From Burkholderiales bacterium (GTDB lineage: Bacteria > Pseudomonadota > Gammaproteobacteria > Burkholderiales > Burkholderiaceae_F), in contig JAJTHJ010000175.1 of assembly GCA_021298875.1 (NCBI GenBank), positions 1 through 7,336 of the forward strand: DNA of 7,336 nucleotides. Direction: 5' to 3'. Below are positions 1-6,900 of this stretch, piece by piece; within the stretch, counting starts at the first letter, position 1, and each line of letters begins with the position of its first letter. The notes under the pieces are model-generated. The model did not search any database, was not told where the DNA came from, and worked only from the letters and a program-made list of their open reading frames with translations. The position numbers were made by a program, and so were the translations under genes.

Positions 1-156
1 GACGTCTTCTTCCTGCCGGTACAGCAGGCAGCCGTACTCGAAGGCCTCGCCATGCCGCTCAAGCCACGCGGCACCGTCGCCCAGCCGAACGGGATCGAGC
101 AGCAGCAGCCACGCGCCGTCGGGATAAGCGGCAAACCGGTTCAGGATCGCTTGCAT
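1..156 (-). CDS. Unrecognised protein, N-terminal fragment (runs off the left edge)
   Basis: An open frame begins at an ATG (156-154) and continues for 52 codons to the window edge. It starts MQAILNRFAAYPDGAW, followed by a hydrophobic LLLLDPV stretch, and ends in YRQEEDV. I do not recognise the family with confidence. The pattern of a hydrophobic strand ending in LLDP and later LLYRQ resembles the start of DUF4123-type proteins (type VI secretion effector adaptors), but this is a weak resemblance only. No good Shine-Dalgarno sequence precedes the ATG, and there is no in-frame ATG, GTG or TTG between it and the livF stop. The opposite strand is also open here and G/C at third positions is equal on the two strands, so the strand choice rests on the ATG, on the globular look of the peptide and on the direction of the neighbours. 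It lies 82 bp downstream of livF and could be the next gene of the operon or unrelated. Confidence 0.5.
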   Translation of the reverse strand, partial: MQAILNRFAAYPDGAWLLLLDPVRLGDGAAWLERHGEAFEYGCLLYRQEEDV

Positions 157-238
157 GGGACGGGGGATTGCGTGGAGGGGGGTGCTTGACGAGTGCCGAT
201 GGTGAGGGCAACCGCCGCTTCGGGCAGGCAGGGCAGGC
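157..238. other. Short intergenic region after livF
   Basis: This 82-bp gap separates the livF stop codon from the next start codon on the minus strand. It contains a direct repeat of the 8-mer GGGCAGGC (222-229 and 231-238, plus strand) just beyond the livF stop. I see no hairpin followed by a T-run that would make a convincing intrinsic terminator, and no clear promoter for the gene at 1-156. Confidence 0.5.
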
Positions 239-961
239 CTACGCCGCCGCTTCGCCCAGATACGCCGCCCGCACCTTGGAGTCGTGCAGCAAATCGGCAG
301 CCGCGCCTTGCAGCGTGATCTGGCCGGAATCCATCACGTAGGCGCGGTGCGCGGCTTCGAGCGCGAGGCGGGCGTTTTGCTCCACCAGCAGGATCGGAAT
401 CTTGCGCGCGGACACGTCGCGCACGACTTCGAAGATCTTCTCCACCATGATCGGCGACAGGCCCATCGACGGCTCGTCCATCAGCAGCAGCTTGGGTCGG
501 CTCATCAGCGCGCGCGCCATCGCCAGCATCTGCTGCTCGCCGCCGGACAGCGTGCCGGCCAGTTGCCTGGCCCGCTCCTTGAGGCGCGGGAAGGAGGCGA
601 ACTGCTGCTCCAGATCGGCGTCGATCTGCGCGCGGTCGTCGCGTGAGAAGGCGCCCATTTGCAGGTTCTCGGTCACCGTCATCCGCGCGAAGACGCCGCG
701 GCCCTCCGGCACCATCGCCAGGCCCGCTTGCAGCAGCTGGTAGGAGGCCATGCCGCGCGTGCTCTGGCCCATGTATTCGATCTCGCCCGCCCAGGCCTGC
801 GTGCCGGTGATCGCCTTGAGCGTGGTGGTCTTGCCGGCGCCGTTGGCACCGATGAGCGTGACCAGCTCGCCGGCGCGGATTTCGAGATCCACGCCCTTGA
901 CCGCCTGGATGCCGCCGTAGGCAACCTTCAGCCCGGCGACGCGCAACACCACCGTGCTCAA
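239..961 (-). CDS. livF: LivF, ATP-binding protein of the branched-chain amino-acid ABC importer
   Basis: A 240-residue cytoplasmic ATPase of the LivF family, close to the usual length of about 235-240. It hydrolyses ATP to power amino-acid import together with LivG and the LivHM pore. Visible motifs: Walker A GANGAGKTT (residues 38-46), a Q-loop region with VPEGRGVF (84-91), ABC signature LSGGEQ (138-143), Walker B LLLMDEP with catalytic Glu163, and a D-loop region SMGLSP. The H-switch position reads VEQN, with Gln in place of His; I recall this as usual for LivF, so I do not read it as a defect. The frame is open far upstream through livG, so the start had to be chosen. TTG at 961 begins MSTVVLRVAGLKV, fits the family N-terminus, overlaps the livG stop as TTGA and has GGAGG four bases upstream. 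GTG at 952 is the main alternative. It is the last gene of the livHMGF set. Confidence 0.93.
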   Translation of the reverse strand: MSTVVLRVAGLKVAYGGIQAVKGVDLEIRAGELVTLIGANGAGKTTTLKAITGTQAWAGEIEYMGQSTRGMASYQLLQAGLAMVPEGRGVFARMTVTENLQMGAFSRDDRAQIDADLEQQFASFPRLKERARQLAGTLSGGEQQMLAMARALMSRPKLLLMDEPSMGLSPIMVEKIFEVVRDVSARKIPILLVEQNARLALEAAHRAYVMDSGQITLQGAAADLLHDSKVRAAYLGEAAA

Positions 962-970
962 GCCGCCTCC
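958..970 (-). promoter_or_regulatory. livF ribosome binding site and livG/livF stop-start overlap
   Basis: Read on the minus strand, the region is GGAGGCGGCTTGA. A strong Shine-Dalgarno GGAGG (970-966) sits inside the end of livG. The TTG start of livF (961-959) shares bases with the TGA stop of livG (960-958), giving a 4-bp TTGA overlap of the kind seen in translational coupling. The spacing of four bases is short, so initiation at GTG 952 (spacing 13) cannot be excluded. Confidence 0.65.
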
Positions 971-1752
971 CGCGTGGCCACGGCCTTGTGCCCGCCGCCG
1001 AGATAGGCCTCGATCACGGCCGCATTGCTCTGCACCTCGGCCGGGCCGCCCACCGCGATCACCTTGCCGTAGTCGAGCACGGTCACGCGGTGGCACAGGC
1101 CCATGACCAGCTTCACGTCGTGCTCGATCAGCAGGATGGTCACGCCGTCGCGGTTGATGTGTTCGAGCAGGCCGCGCAGGGCGACTTTTTCGGTGGCGTT
1201 CATGCCGGCGGCCGGCTCGTCCAGCGCCAGCAGCTTGGGTTCTGTGGCCAGCGCCCGGGCGATCTCCAGCCGGCGCTGGTCGCCGTAGGCCAGCGTGCGC
1301 GCCTGGAAGTCCGCATAGCGTGTCAGGCCCACGTACTCCAGCAGTTCGAGCGAGCGGCTGCGGATCGCCGCCTCTTCGCGCCGGGTGGCCGGGGTGCGGA
1401 ACACCGCGCCCCAGGCGGTGGCGCGGGTGCGCACGTGGCGGCCGACCATCACGTTTTCGAGCGCGGTCATCTCCGGGAAGAGGCGGATGTTCTGGAAGGT
1501 GCGGGCGATGCCCGCCGCCGCGACCTTGTGCGGCTCGCTCGGCGAGTAGGGTTTGCCGTCGAGTTCGAAGCTGCCCGAATCCGGCGTGTAGAGCCCGGTT
1601 ATGACGTTGAAGAAGGTCGTCTTGCCGGCGCCGTTGGGGCCGATCAGCCCGTAGATCTGGCCGCGCTCGATGCGGATGCCGACATCGGCCAGCGCTTGCA
1701 GGCCGCCGAAGCGCTTGTTGACGCCACTGACGTTGAGGATCGTGCCGGCCAT
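958..1752 (-). CDS. livG: LivG, ATP-binding protein of the branched-chain amino-acid ABC importer
   Basis: A 264-residue ATPase, slightly longer than LivF as is normal for this subunit. It pairs with LivF under the LivHM membrane domain. Motifs: Walker A GPNGAGKTT (residues 38-46), Q-loop RTFQNIR (Gln87), LivG-type signature LAYGDQRRLE (154-163) in place of the canonical LSGGQ, Walker B LLALDEP (174-180, Glu179) and a genuine H-switch IEHD (His211). The stretch around residues 105-130 (VRTRATAWGAVFRTP) is the insertion typical of LivG before the helical subdomain. The ATG at 1752 lies three bases beyond the livM stop, with AGGG seven bases upstream of it, so the two genes are almost certainly translated from one message. 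The C-terminal AYLGGGHK motif matches the family. All catalytic residues are present and the protein should be functional. Confidence 0.96.
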   Translation of the reverse strand: MAGTILNVSGVNKRFGGLQALADVGIRIERGQIYGLIGPNGAGKTTFFNVITGLYTPDSGSFELDGKPYSPSEPHKVAAAGIARTFQNIRLFPEMTALENVMVGRHVRTRATAWGAVFRTPATRREEAAIRSRSLELLEYVGLTRYADFQARTLAYGDQRRLEIARALATEPKLLALDEPAAGMNATEKVALRGLLEHINRDGVTILLIEHDVKLVMGLCHRVTVLDYGKVIAVGGPAEVQSNAAVIEAYLGGGHKAVATREAA

Positions 1753-1755
1753 TGC

Positions 1756-2877
1756 TCAGCCCTGCACTTTGGGTTCGGCCAGGCGCCCGCGCTCGGGCGC
1801 CGGCCACAGGCCCTTGGGCCGGTACAGCATGATCACCACCATCGCCAAGCCGTAGAGCAGCATGCGCAGCACCTCGGCGTCGATCAGCACCTTGCCGAAC
1901 AACTGCTCTTGCAGCGGCACCGCGGTGTGGCGCAGCACCTCGGGGAACATCGCCAGCAAGATGGCGCCGACGATCACGCCGGGGATGTGGCCCAGGCCGC
2001 CCAGCACCACCATCGCCAGCACGATGATCGACTCCATCAGCGAGAACGACTCCGGCGAGACGAAGCCCTGGAAGGCCGAGAACATCGTTCCGGCCACACC
2101 GCCGAACGTTGCCCCCAGCGCAAAGGCCAGCAGCTTGACGTTGCGGGTGTTGATGCCCATTGCCTTGGCGGCGACGTCATCCTCGCGAATCGCCATCCAG
2201 GCGCGGCCGAGCCGCGAGTTCTGCAGGTTGATGCAGACGATCACCGTCAGCACGGCGAGGAACAGGAACAGGTAGTAGTACAGGTACACCGACGGGAGCT
2301 TGACGAAGCCCAGGTCGAGCGGGCGCGCCAGGCTGTGACCGGCGATGGCGACCGGGTCGATCAGCGTGATGCCCTGCGGGCCGTTGGTGAGGTTCAGCGG
2401 CGCGTTCAGGTTGTTCAGAAAGATGCGGATGATCTCGCCGAAGCCGAGCGTGACGATGGCCAGATAGTCGCCCCGCAGCTTGAGCACCGGCGCGCCAAGG
2501 ATGACGCCGAACAGCGCCGCCAGCGCCGCGCCGAGCGGGATGACCAGCCAGATCGGATTGTGGAAGCCGTTGGGAAACATCGCCGCCAGTGCCGCGAAGT
2601 TGTCGGTCAGATGCGGCGAGGCGAGCAGCGCGTACATGTAGGCGCCGACGGCATAAAAAGCGATGTAGCCCAGATCGAGCAGACCGGCAAAGCCCACCAC
2701 GATGTTCAGGCCCAGCGCCAGCATCACGTACAGCGCGGCAAAAGCCAATGCGCGCACCCAGGCGTTGCCCAGCTGGCCGACCACGAACGGGGCGGCGATC
2801 AGCAGCGCCGCTAGTGCAAAGGTGGCGATCAGCGCCGCCGTCGGGTTATCGCGCCACTGCGGGAAAAAGCTCGTCAT
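1756..2877 (-). CDS. livM: LivM, permease subunit of the branched-chain amino-acid ABC importer
   Basis: A 373-residue inner-membrane protein rich in hydrophobic helices, one half of the heterodimeric translocation pore. After a short cytoplasmic start (MTSFFPQWRDNP) come helices at about residues 14-34 and 40-60, then the family motif GFAGLLDLGYIAFYAVGAY (62-80). LKLRGDYLAIVTLGFGEIIR (132-151) and NGPQGI (165-170) follow. The cytoplasmic coupling segment GRAWMAIREDDVAAKAMGI (224-242) should contact the ATPases, and GGLGHIPG (293-300) is also conserved. The protein ends in the characteristic LYRPKGLWP (351-359). The ATG at 2877 is 13 bp after the livH stop, with GGAG (2888-2885) seven bases upstream. 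E. coli LivM is longer, with extra N-terminal sequence; the shorter form seen here is, as I recall, common in betaproteobacteria. No truncation is apparent. Confidence 0.96.
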   Translation of the reverse strand: MTSFFPQWRDNPTAALIATFALAALLIAAPFVVGQLGNAWVRALAFAALYVMLALGLNIVVGFAGLLDLGYIAFYAVGAYMYALLASPHLTDNFAALAAMFPNGFHNPIWLVIPLGAALAALFGVILGAPVLKLRGDYLAIVTLGFGEIIRIFLNNLNAPLNLTNGPQGITLIDPVAIAGHSLARPLDLGFVKLPSVYLYYYLFLFLAVLTVIVCINLQNSRLGRAWMAIREDDVAAKAMGINTRNVKLLAFALGATFGGVAGTMFSAFQGFVSPESFSLMESIIVLAMVVLGGLGHIPGVIVGAILLAMFPEVLRHTAVPLQEQLFGKVLIDAEVLRMLLYGLAMVVIMLYRPKGLWPAPERGRLAEPKVQG

Positions 2878-2890
2878 CGCGGGACTCCGG

Positions 2891-3820
2891 TCAGGCGCGG
2901 TCGGCCACGCGCTCGCCCAGCAGGCCGCTTGGCCGCAGGATCAGCACCGCGCACAGCACGATGAAGGCGAACACGTCCTGGTAGTGCGAACCGAGCACGC
3001 CGCCCGTTAGCTGGCCGATGTAGCCGGCGCCGAGCGACTCGATCAGCCCGAGCAGCAAGCCGCCCACCATCGCGCCGGGGATGTTGCCGATGCCGCCGAG
3101 CACCGCTGCCGTAAACGCTTTCAGCCCCGGCATGAAGCCCATATAGAAGTGCGCAACCGAGTAGGTGGCGGCGATCATCACCCCGGCGACCGCCGCCAGC
3201 GCCGCGCCGATGGCAAAGGTCACGGCGATCACGTAATTGGGGTTCACGCCCATCAGGCCGGCCACGCGCGGGTTTTCGGCGGTGGCGCGCATCGCGCGGC
3301 CGAGTTTGGTGCGGTTCACCAACAGCATCAGCCCGGCCATGATGATCGCCGAGAGCACGATGATCGCCAGTTTGCTCACCGTGACTGTGGCGCCGAGGAA
3401 GTTGATCGGCTCCGACGGCAGCAGCTGCGGCACCGAGATGTAATTGCGGCCCCAGATCATCATCGCCAGCGTTTGCAGCACGATCGACACGCCGATGGCG
3501 GTGATCAGCGGCGCCAGGCGCGGCGCGTTGCGCAGCGGGCGATAGGCCACGCGCTCGATGATGAGGCTCACCGCCACGCACACCGGGATCGCCGCCACCG
3601 TGCCAGCGAGCAGCAGCAGCCAGCCGGGCAGTTCGGGAAACTGCGCCTTGAGCACGAAGATCATCGACACCGCGGTCAGCGCGCCGACCATCAACACGTC
3701 GCCGTGGGCGAAGTTGATCAGGTTCAGGATGCCGTAGACCATCGTGTAGCCGAGCGCGATCAGCGAATACAGGCTGCCCAGCACCAAGCCGTTGATGACC
3801 TGCTGTACGAAGGTGTCCAT
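2891..3820 (-). CDS. livH: LivH, permease subunit of the branched-chain amino-acid ABC importer
   Basis: A 309-residue inner-membrane permease of the expected LivH size, partner of LivM. The N-terminus MDTFVQQVINGLVLGSLYSL leads into the first helix. It is followed by the diagnostic LGYTMVYGILNLINFAHGD (23-41), then IERVAYRPLRNAPRLAPLI (88-106). The cytoplasmic coupling loop GRAMRATAENPRVAGLMGVN (174-193) and the GGIGNIPGA motif (242-250) are present. It ends LILRPSGLLGE, as expected. Start ATG 3820 is preceded by GGGGGA (3836-3831) ten bases upstream, an acceptable but slightly distant ribosome site. It is the first liv gene, 111 bp downstream of putA on the same strand, so it either has its own promoter in that gap or is transcribed by read-through from putA. 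Substrate cannot be read from the permease: leucine, isoleucine and valine are the default, but members of this family also carry other neutral amino acids including proline. Confidence 0.96.
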   Translation of the reverse strand: MDTFVQQVINGLVLGSLYSLIALGYTMVYGILNLINFAHGDVLMVGALTAVSMIFVLKAQFPELPGWLLLLAGTVAAIPVCVAVSLIIERVAYRPLRNAPRLAPLITAIGVSIVLQTLAMMIWGRNYISVPQLLPSEPINFLGATVTVSKLAIIVLSAIIMAGLMLLVNRTKLGRAMRATAENPRVAGLMGVNPNYVIAVTFAIGAALAAVAGVMIAATYSVAHFYMGFMPGLKAFTAAVLGGIGNIPGAMVGGLLLGLIESLGAGYIGQLTGGVLGSHYQDVFAFIVLCAVLILRPSGLLGERVADRA

Positions 3821-3841
3821 CGATGCGGTGTCCCCCAGGTT

Positions 3842-3856
3842 GCCGGCAGCGCCGGC
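3842..3856 (-). repeat. Inverted repeat in the livH leader
   Basis: Six-base arms GCCGGC (3842-3847 and 3851-3856) flank a three-base loop. The transcript would form a stable GC hairpin ending five bases before the livH Shine-Dalgarno sequence. It could affect livH translation or mRNA stability; in DNA this GC-rich it may also be chance, since each arm is itself palindromic. Confidence 0.45.
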
Positions 3857-3902
3857 CGCTCACGCAAGCGCGCGATGCTAACAGGCAAGGGGGCAAGTTG
3901 CG

Positions 3903-3929
3903 GGCCAGAGGCCGGCAGGCGCGGCCTGC
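3903..3929 (-). repeat. Tandem hairpins immediately after the putA stop
   Basis: Two perfect inverted repeats stand back to back. GCAGGC/GCCTGC has a three-base loop (3915-3929), starting two bases past the TGA. GGCC/GGCC has a three-base loop (3903-3913), one base further on. Their position directly behind putA suits an mRNA-stabilising or weak terminating structure, but neither is followed by a T-rich tract, so this is not a standard intrinsic terminator. Partial read-through into livH is plausible. Confidence 0.5.
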
Positions 3930-3931
3930 GC

Positions 3932-6900
3932 TCAGCCGTCTTGCAGCGCCATCAGCGAGGCATTGCCGCCGGCGGCGGTGGTATTCACCGTGACGCTGCG
4001 CTCGGCCACCAGTTCGTGCAGCGGGTAGCGGCCCGCGACCGGCAGCACCACGCGCAGCCGCGGGCCGTCGCGCGCGGCGAGCCGGCGCCGGAGCGCGCTC
4101 GCATTGCGCTCGGTGGCGAGCGCGCCGTCGACTTCGGTGTCACCAACGAGCGTGGTCTGCGCGGCCGCTGCCGCCGGCAGCCGCGCGTGCAGGGTCGCCG
4201 CGGCCGGGCCGTCCAGCACGGCGCGCGCACCACAGGCTAGCGCGGCGGCCAGTTGTTCGGCCAGTTCGGCCGCGTCCTCGGCCGCACACAGCAACACGCG
4301 GCGCGGTGCGAAGCGCAGCCGGTTGCACTCGCCGGTCGGCCCCGGCAGCTCGATCGTGCAGCCGGCCGGGCTCGCGTCTGCGTAGTGCCGGCACGCCGCG
4401 GCCAGCGCGGCGTCGCCCTGCGCGGCGGCCCATCGTTCGAGTTCGCCCAGCGCCGGCGGCAGCGGCGTCTCGCGCGTCGCACCGAGCGCGGCCGGCGCAA
4501 CCGACGGCGTGTCGCGCCGCAGCCGGTGCAGATACAGCGGCCCGCCCGCCTTCGGGCCGGTGCCGGAGAGGCCCTCGCCCCCGAAGGGCTGTACGCCGAC
4601 CACCGCACCGATCATGTTGCGGTTGACGTAGACGTTGCCCACGCGGGCGCGGGCGACGATGGCGTCGATCATCTCGTCGATGCGGCTCTGGATGCCGAGC
4701 GTCAGGCCGTAGCCGGCGGCGTCGATCGCGTCGAGCAGTTGCGGCAGCTGGTCCCGGCGGTAGCGCAGCACGTGCAACACCGGACCGAACACCTCCCCCC
4801 GCAACGCCGCCAGCGACGGGATCTCGATCACCGTCGGCGCGACGAAGCTGCCGGCCGACGCCACCGCGGGCAGCGGCACCGTGTGCGTCGGGCAGTGCGC
4901 GGCTATCGCGTCGATGTGCGCTTGCAGGCGCGCGCGGGCGTCGTCGTCGATGACCGGGCCGATGTCGGTGGCCAGTTCGCGCGGGTCGCCGATGCACAGT
5001 TCTGCCAAGGCGCCCTCGAGCATCGCCAGCATCGGCGCGGCGACTTCCTCCTGTCCGCACAACACGCGCAGCGCCGAGCAGCGCTGGCCGGCGCTGTCGA
5101 AGGCGGAGGCGAGCGCATCGGCCACCGCCTGTTCGGGCAGCGCGGAGGAGTCCACGATCATCGCGTTGAGACCCCCGGTCTCGGCCACCAGCGGGATCGG
5201 CGCGCCACTCTCGCGCGCGGCCAGGCTGCGGTCGATGGCCTGGGCAACCTCGGTGGAGCCGGTGAAGAGCACGCCCGCCACGCGCGCGTCGGCAACCAGG
5301 GCAGCGCCGACGCGGCCGTCGCCGGGGAGCAGGTGCAGCGCGTCCGCCGGCACGCCGGCCGCGTGCAGCAGGCCGACGGCATGGGCGGCGATCAACGGCG
5401 TCTGCTCCGCCGGCTTGGCGAGCACGGTGTTGCCCGCCGCCAGCGCCGCCGCCACCTGGCGGACGAAGATCGCCAGCGGGAAATTCCATGGCGAGATCGC
5501 GGCGACCACGCCAAGCGGCGCGCCCACGGCATCGAACGCGGGCGCGCGGACTTGCGCGGCGTAGTAGCGCAGGAAGTCCACCGCCTCGCGCACCTCGCCC
5601 AGTGCGTTGGCGAGCGTCTTGCCGGCTTCGGCGACGGCGAGCCACATCAGCTCGGCGCGGTGTCGCTCGAGCAGCTCAGCGGCGCGGTCGAGGGCGGCGG
5701 CGCGCTGCGCGGCCGGCGTGGCCGCCCAGGTCGCGGCGAACGCGCTTGCCGCGGCGGCAGCCCGCTCGATCGCCCCGGCATCGGCTTGCACGACCGTGCC
5801 GACTCGCTGGGCGCGGTTGGCCGGATTGGTCACCGATGCACCGACCAGGTCGCCGCGGTCTTCGCCGGGGCGATAGCCGGCAGGCGCGGCGTGCCACGCC
5901 TTCGCTGGGGCTGCCGCGAACGCCGCATCCAGCGCGGCGAGGGTCGCCTCGTCGTTCAAGTCCAGTCCGGCCGAGTTGCGCCGCTCGGCTCCAAACAAAT
6001 CGGCGGGCAGCGCGATGCGCGGATGCGGCTCACCGCCGTCGGCTGCGGCGCGCTCGACCGGGTCTTGCAGCAGCGCGTCGATCGCCACGGCGGGATCGAC
6101 CAACTGGTGCACGAAAGAGGAGTTCGCGCCGTTCTCCAGCAGCCGCCGCACCAGATAGGCGAGGAGCGTTTCGTGGCTGCCCACCGGTGCGTAGATGCGG
6201 CAGCGCGCGCCGCCGGCGACGATGCGGTCGTACAACGGCTCGCCCATGCCGTGCAGACACTGGTACTCCCAGTCGCGGTGGCCGGCCTCGGCCGCCAGTT
6301 GCGCGACCGACGCCGCGGTCAGCGCGTTGTGCGTGGCAAATTGCGGATACAGCGCATCGGGCGCGGCCAGCATCTTGCGCGCGCAGGCGAGATACGCGAC
6401 ATCGCTGTGCCGTTTGCGCGTGTAGACGGGGTAATCGGCCTGGCCTTCGACCTGGGCCCGCTTGATCTCGCTGTCCCAGTACGCGCCCTTGACCAGCCGC
6501 ACCTGCAAGCGGCGACCGGCGGCGCGGGCGCAGGCGATCAACTCGTCCAGCACGAATGGCGCGCGCTTGCCGTAGGCCTGCACCGCGGCGCCCAGGCCGT
6601 CCCAGCCGGCGAGCATGGTGTCGTGCGCAAGGGCTTCGATCAACTCCAGCGACAGCGCCAGCCGCTCGCTTTCTTCGGCGTCGATGGTGAAGCCGATGCC
6701 AAGGCGCCTGGCGCGCAGCGCCAGCGTGCGCACGCGCGGCAGCAGTTCGTCGAGCACACGGTGGCGCTGCGCGCGGCAGCGCTGCGCGCGGCAGTAGCGC
6801 GGATGCAGAGCGGAGAGCTTGACCGACACCCCGGGCCCGTCGCGCGGCCCGTTGCCGCCGGCGACAGCACCGATGGCGTCGATCGCCGCCGCGTAGGCAT

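Larger units (their letters stand above)
3821..3931 (-). other. putA-livH intergenic region with inverted repeats
   Basis: This 111-bp gap is the largest in the window and the only place where a promoter for livHMGF could sit. It holds three short perfect inverted repeats (listed separately) and the livH ribosome site (3836-3831). I looked for sigma-70 boxes. On the minus strand a possible -10 TAGCAT is present, but no acceptable TTGACA-like box lies 16-18 bases before it, so I do not call a promoter. No long T-run follows any hairpin. Confidence 0.5.

Noticed and set aside
1..189. Plus-strand open frame ending at a TGA (187-189) as the 3' end of a gene
   Set aside because: Third-position G/C is equal on the two strands here, so composition does not decide. 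The plus peptide is Gln- and Pro-rich and looks like a shadow, while the minus strand has an ATG and a more protein-like translation. Kept as an alternative only.
222..238. Direct repeat GGGCAGGC x2 as an attachment site or mobile element edge
   Set aside because: Too short, GC-rich, and with no integrase, transposase or matching copy elsewhere in the window that I could see.
962..1807. Extension of livF upstream to make a 522-residue protein
   Set aside because: The extra 281 residues overlap livG in another frame, are Arg/Gly-rich and have no domain. The ABC domain starts at 961, with its own ribosome site.
988..2814. A 608-codon open frame on the plus strand opposite livG and livM
   Set aside because: It is antisense to two well-recognised genes and has a low-complexity His/Gln/Arg/Ala composition with no family signature; a shadow frame.
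2874..3896. A 340-codon minus-strand frame overlapping livH
   Set aside because: Out of frame with livH, Arg-rich and without hydrophobic helices; a shadow of the permease gene.
3857..3900. Sigma-70 promoter for livH
   Set aside because: A TAGCAT-like -10 exists, but no credible -35 lies at 16-18 bases; the match is not better than chance.
3903..3929. Rho-independent terminator after putA
   Set aside because: The hairpins are good but no T-run follows on the minus strand, so I report them only as inverted repeats.
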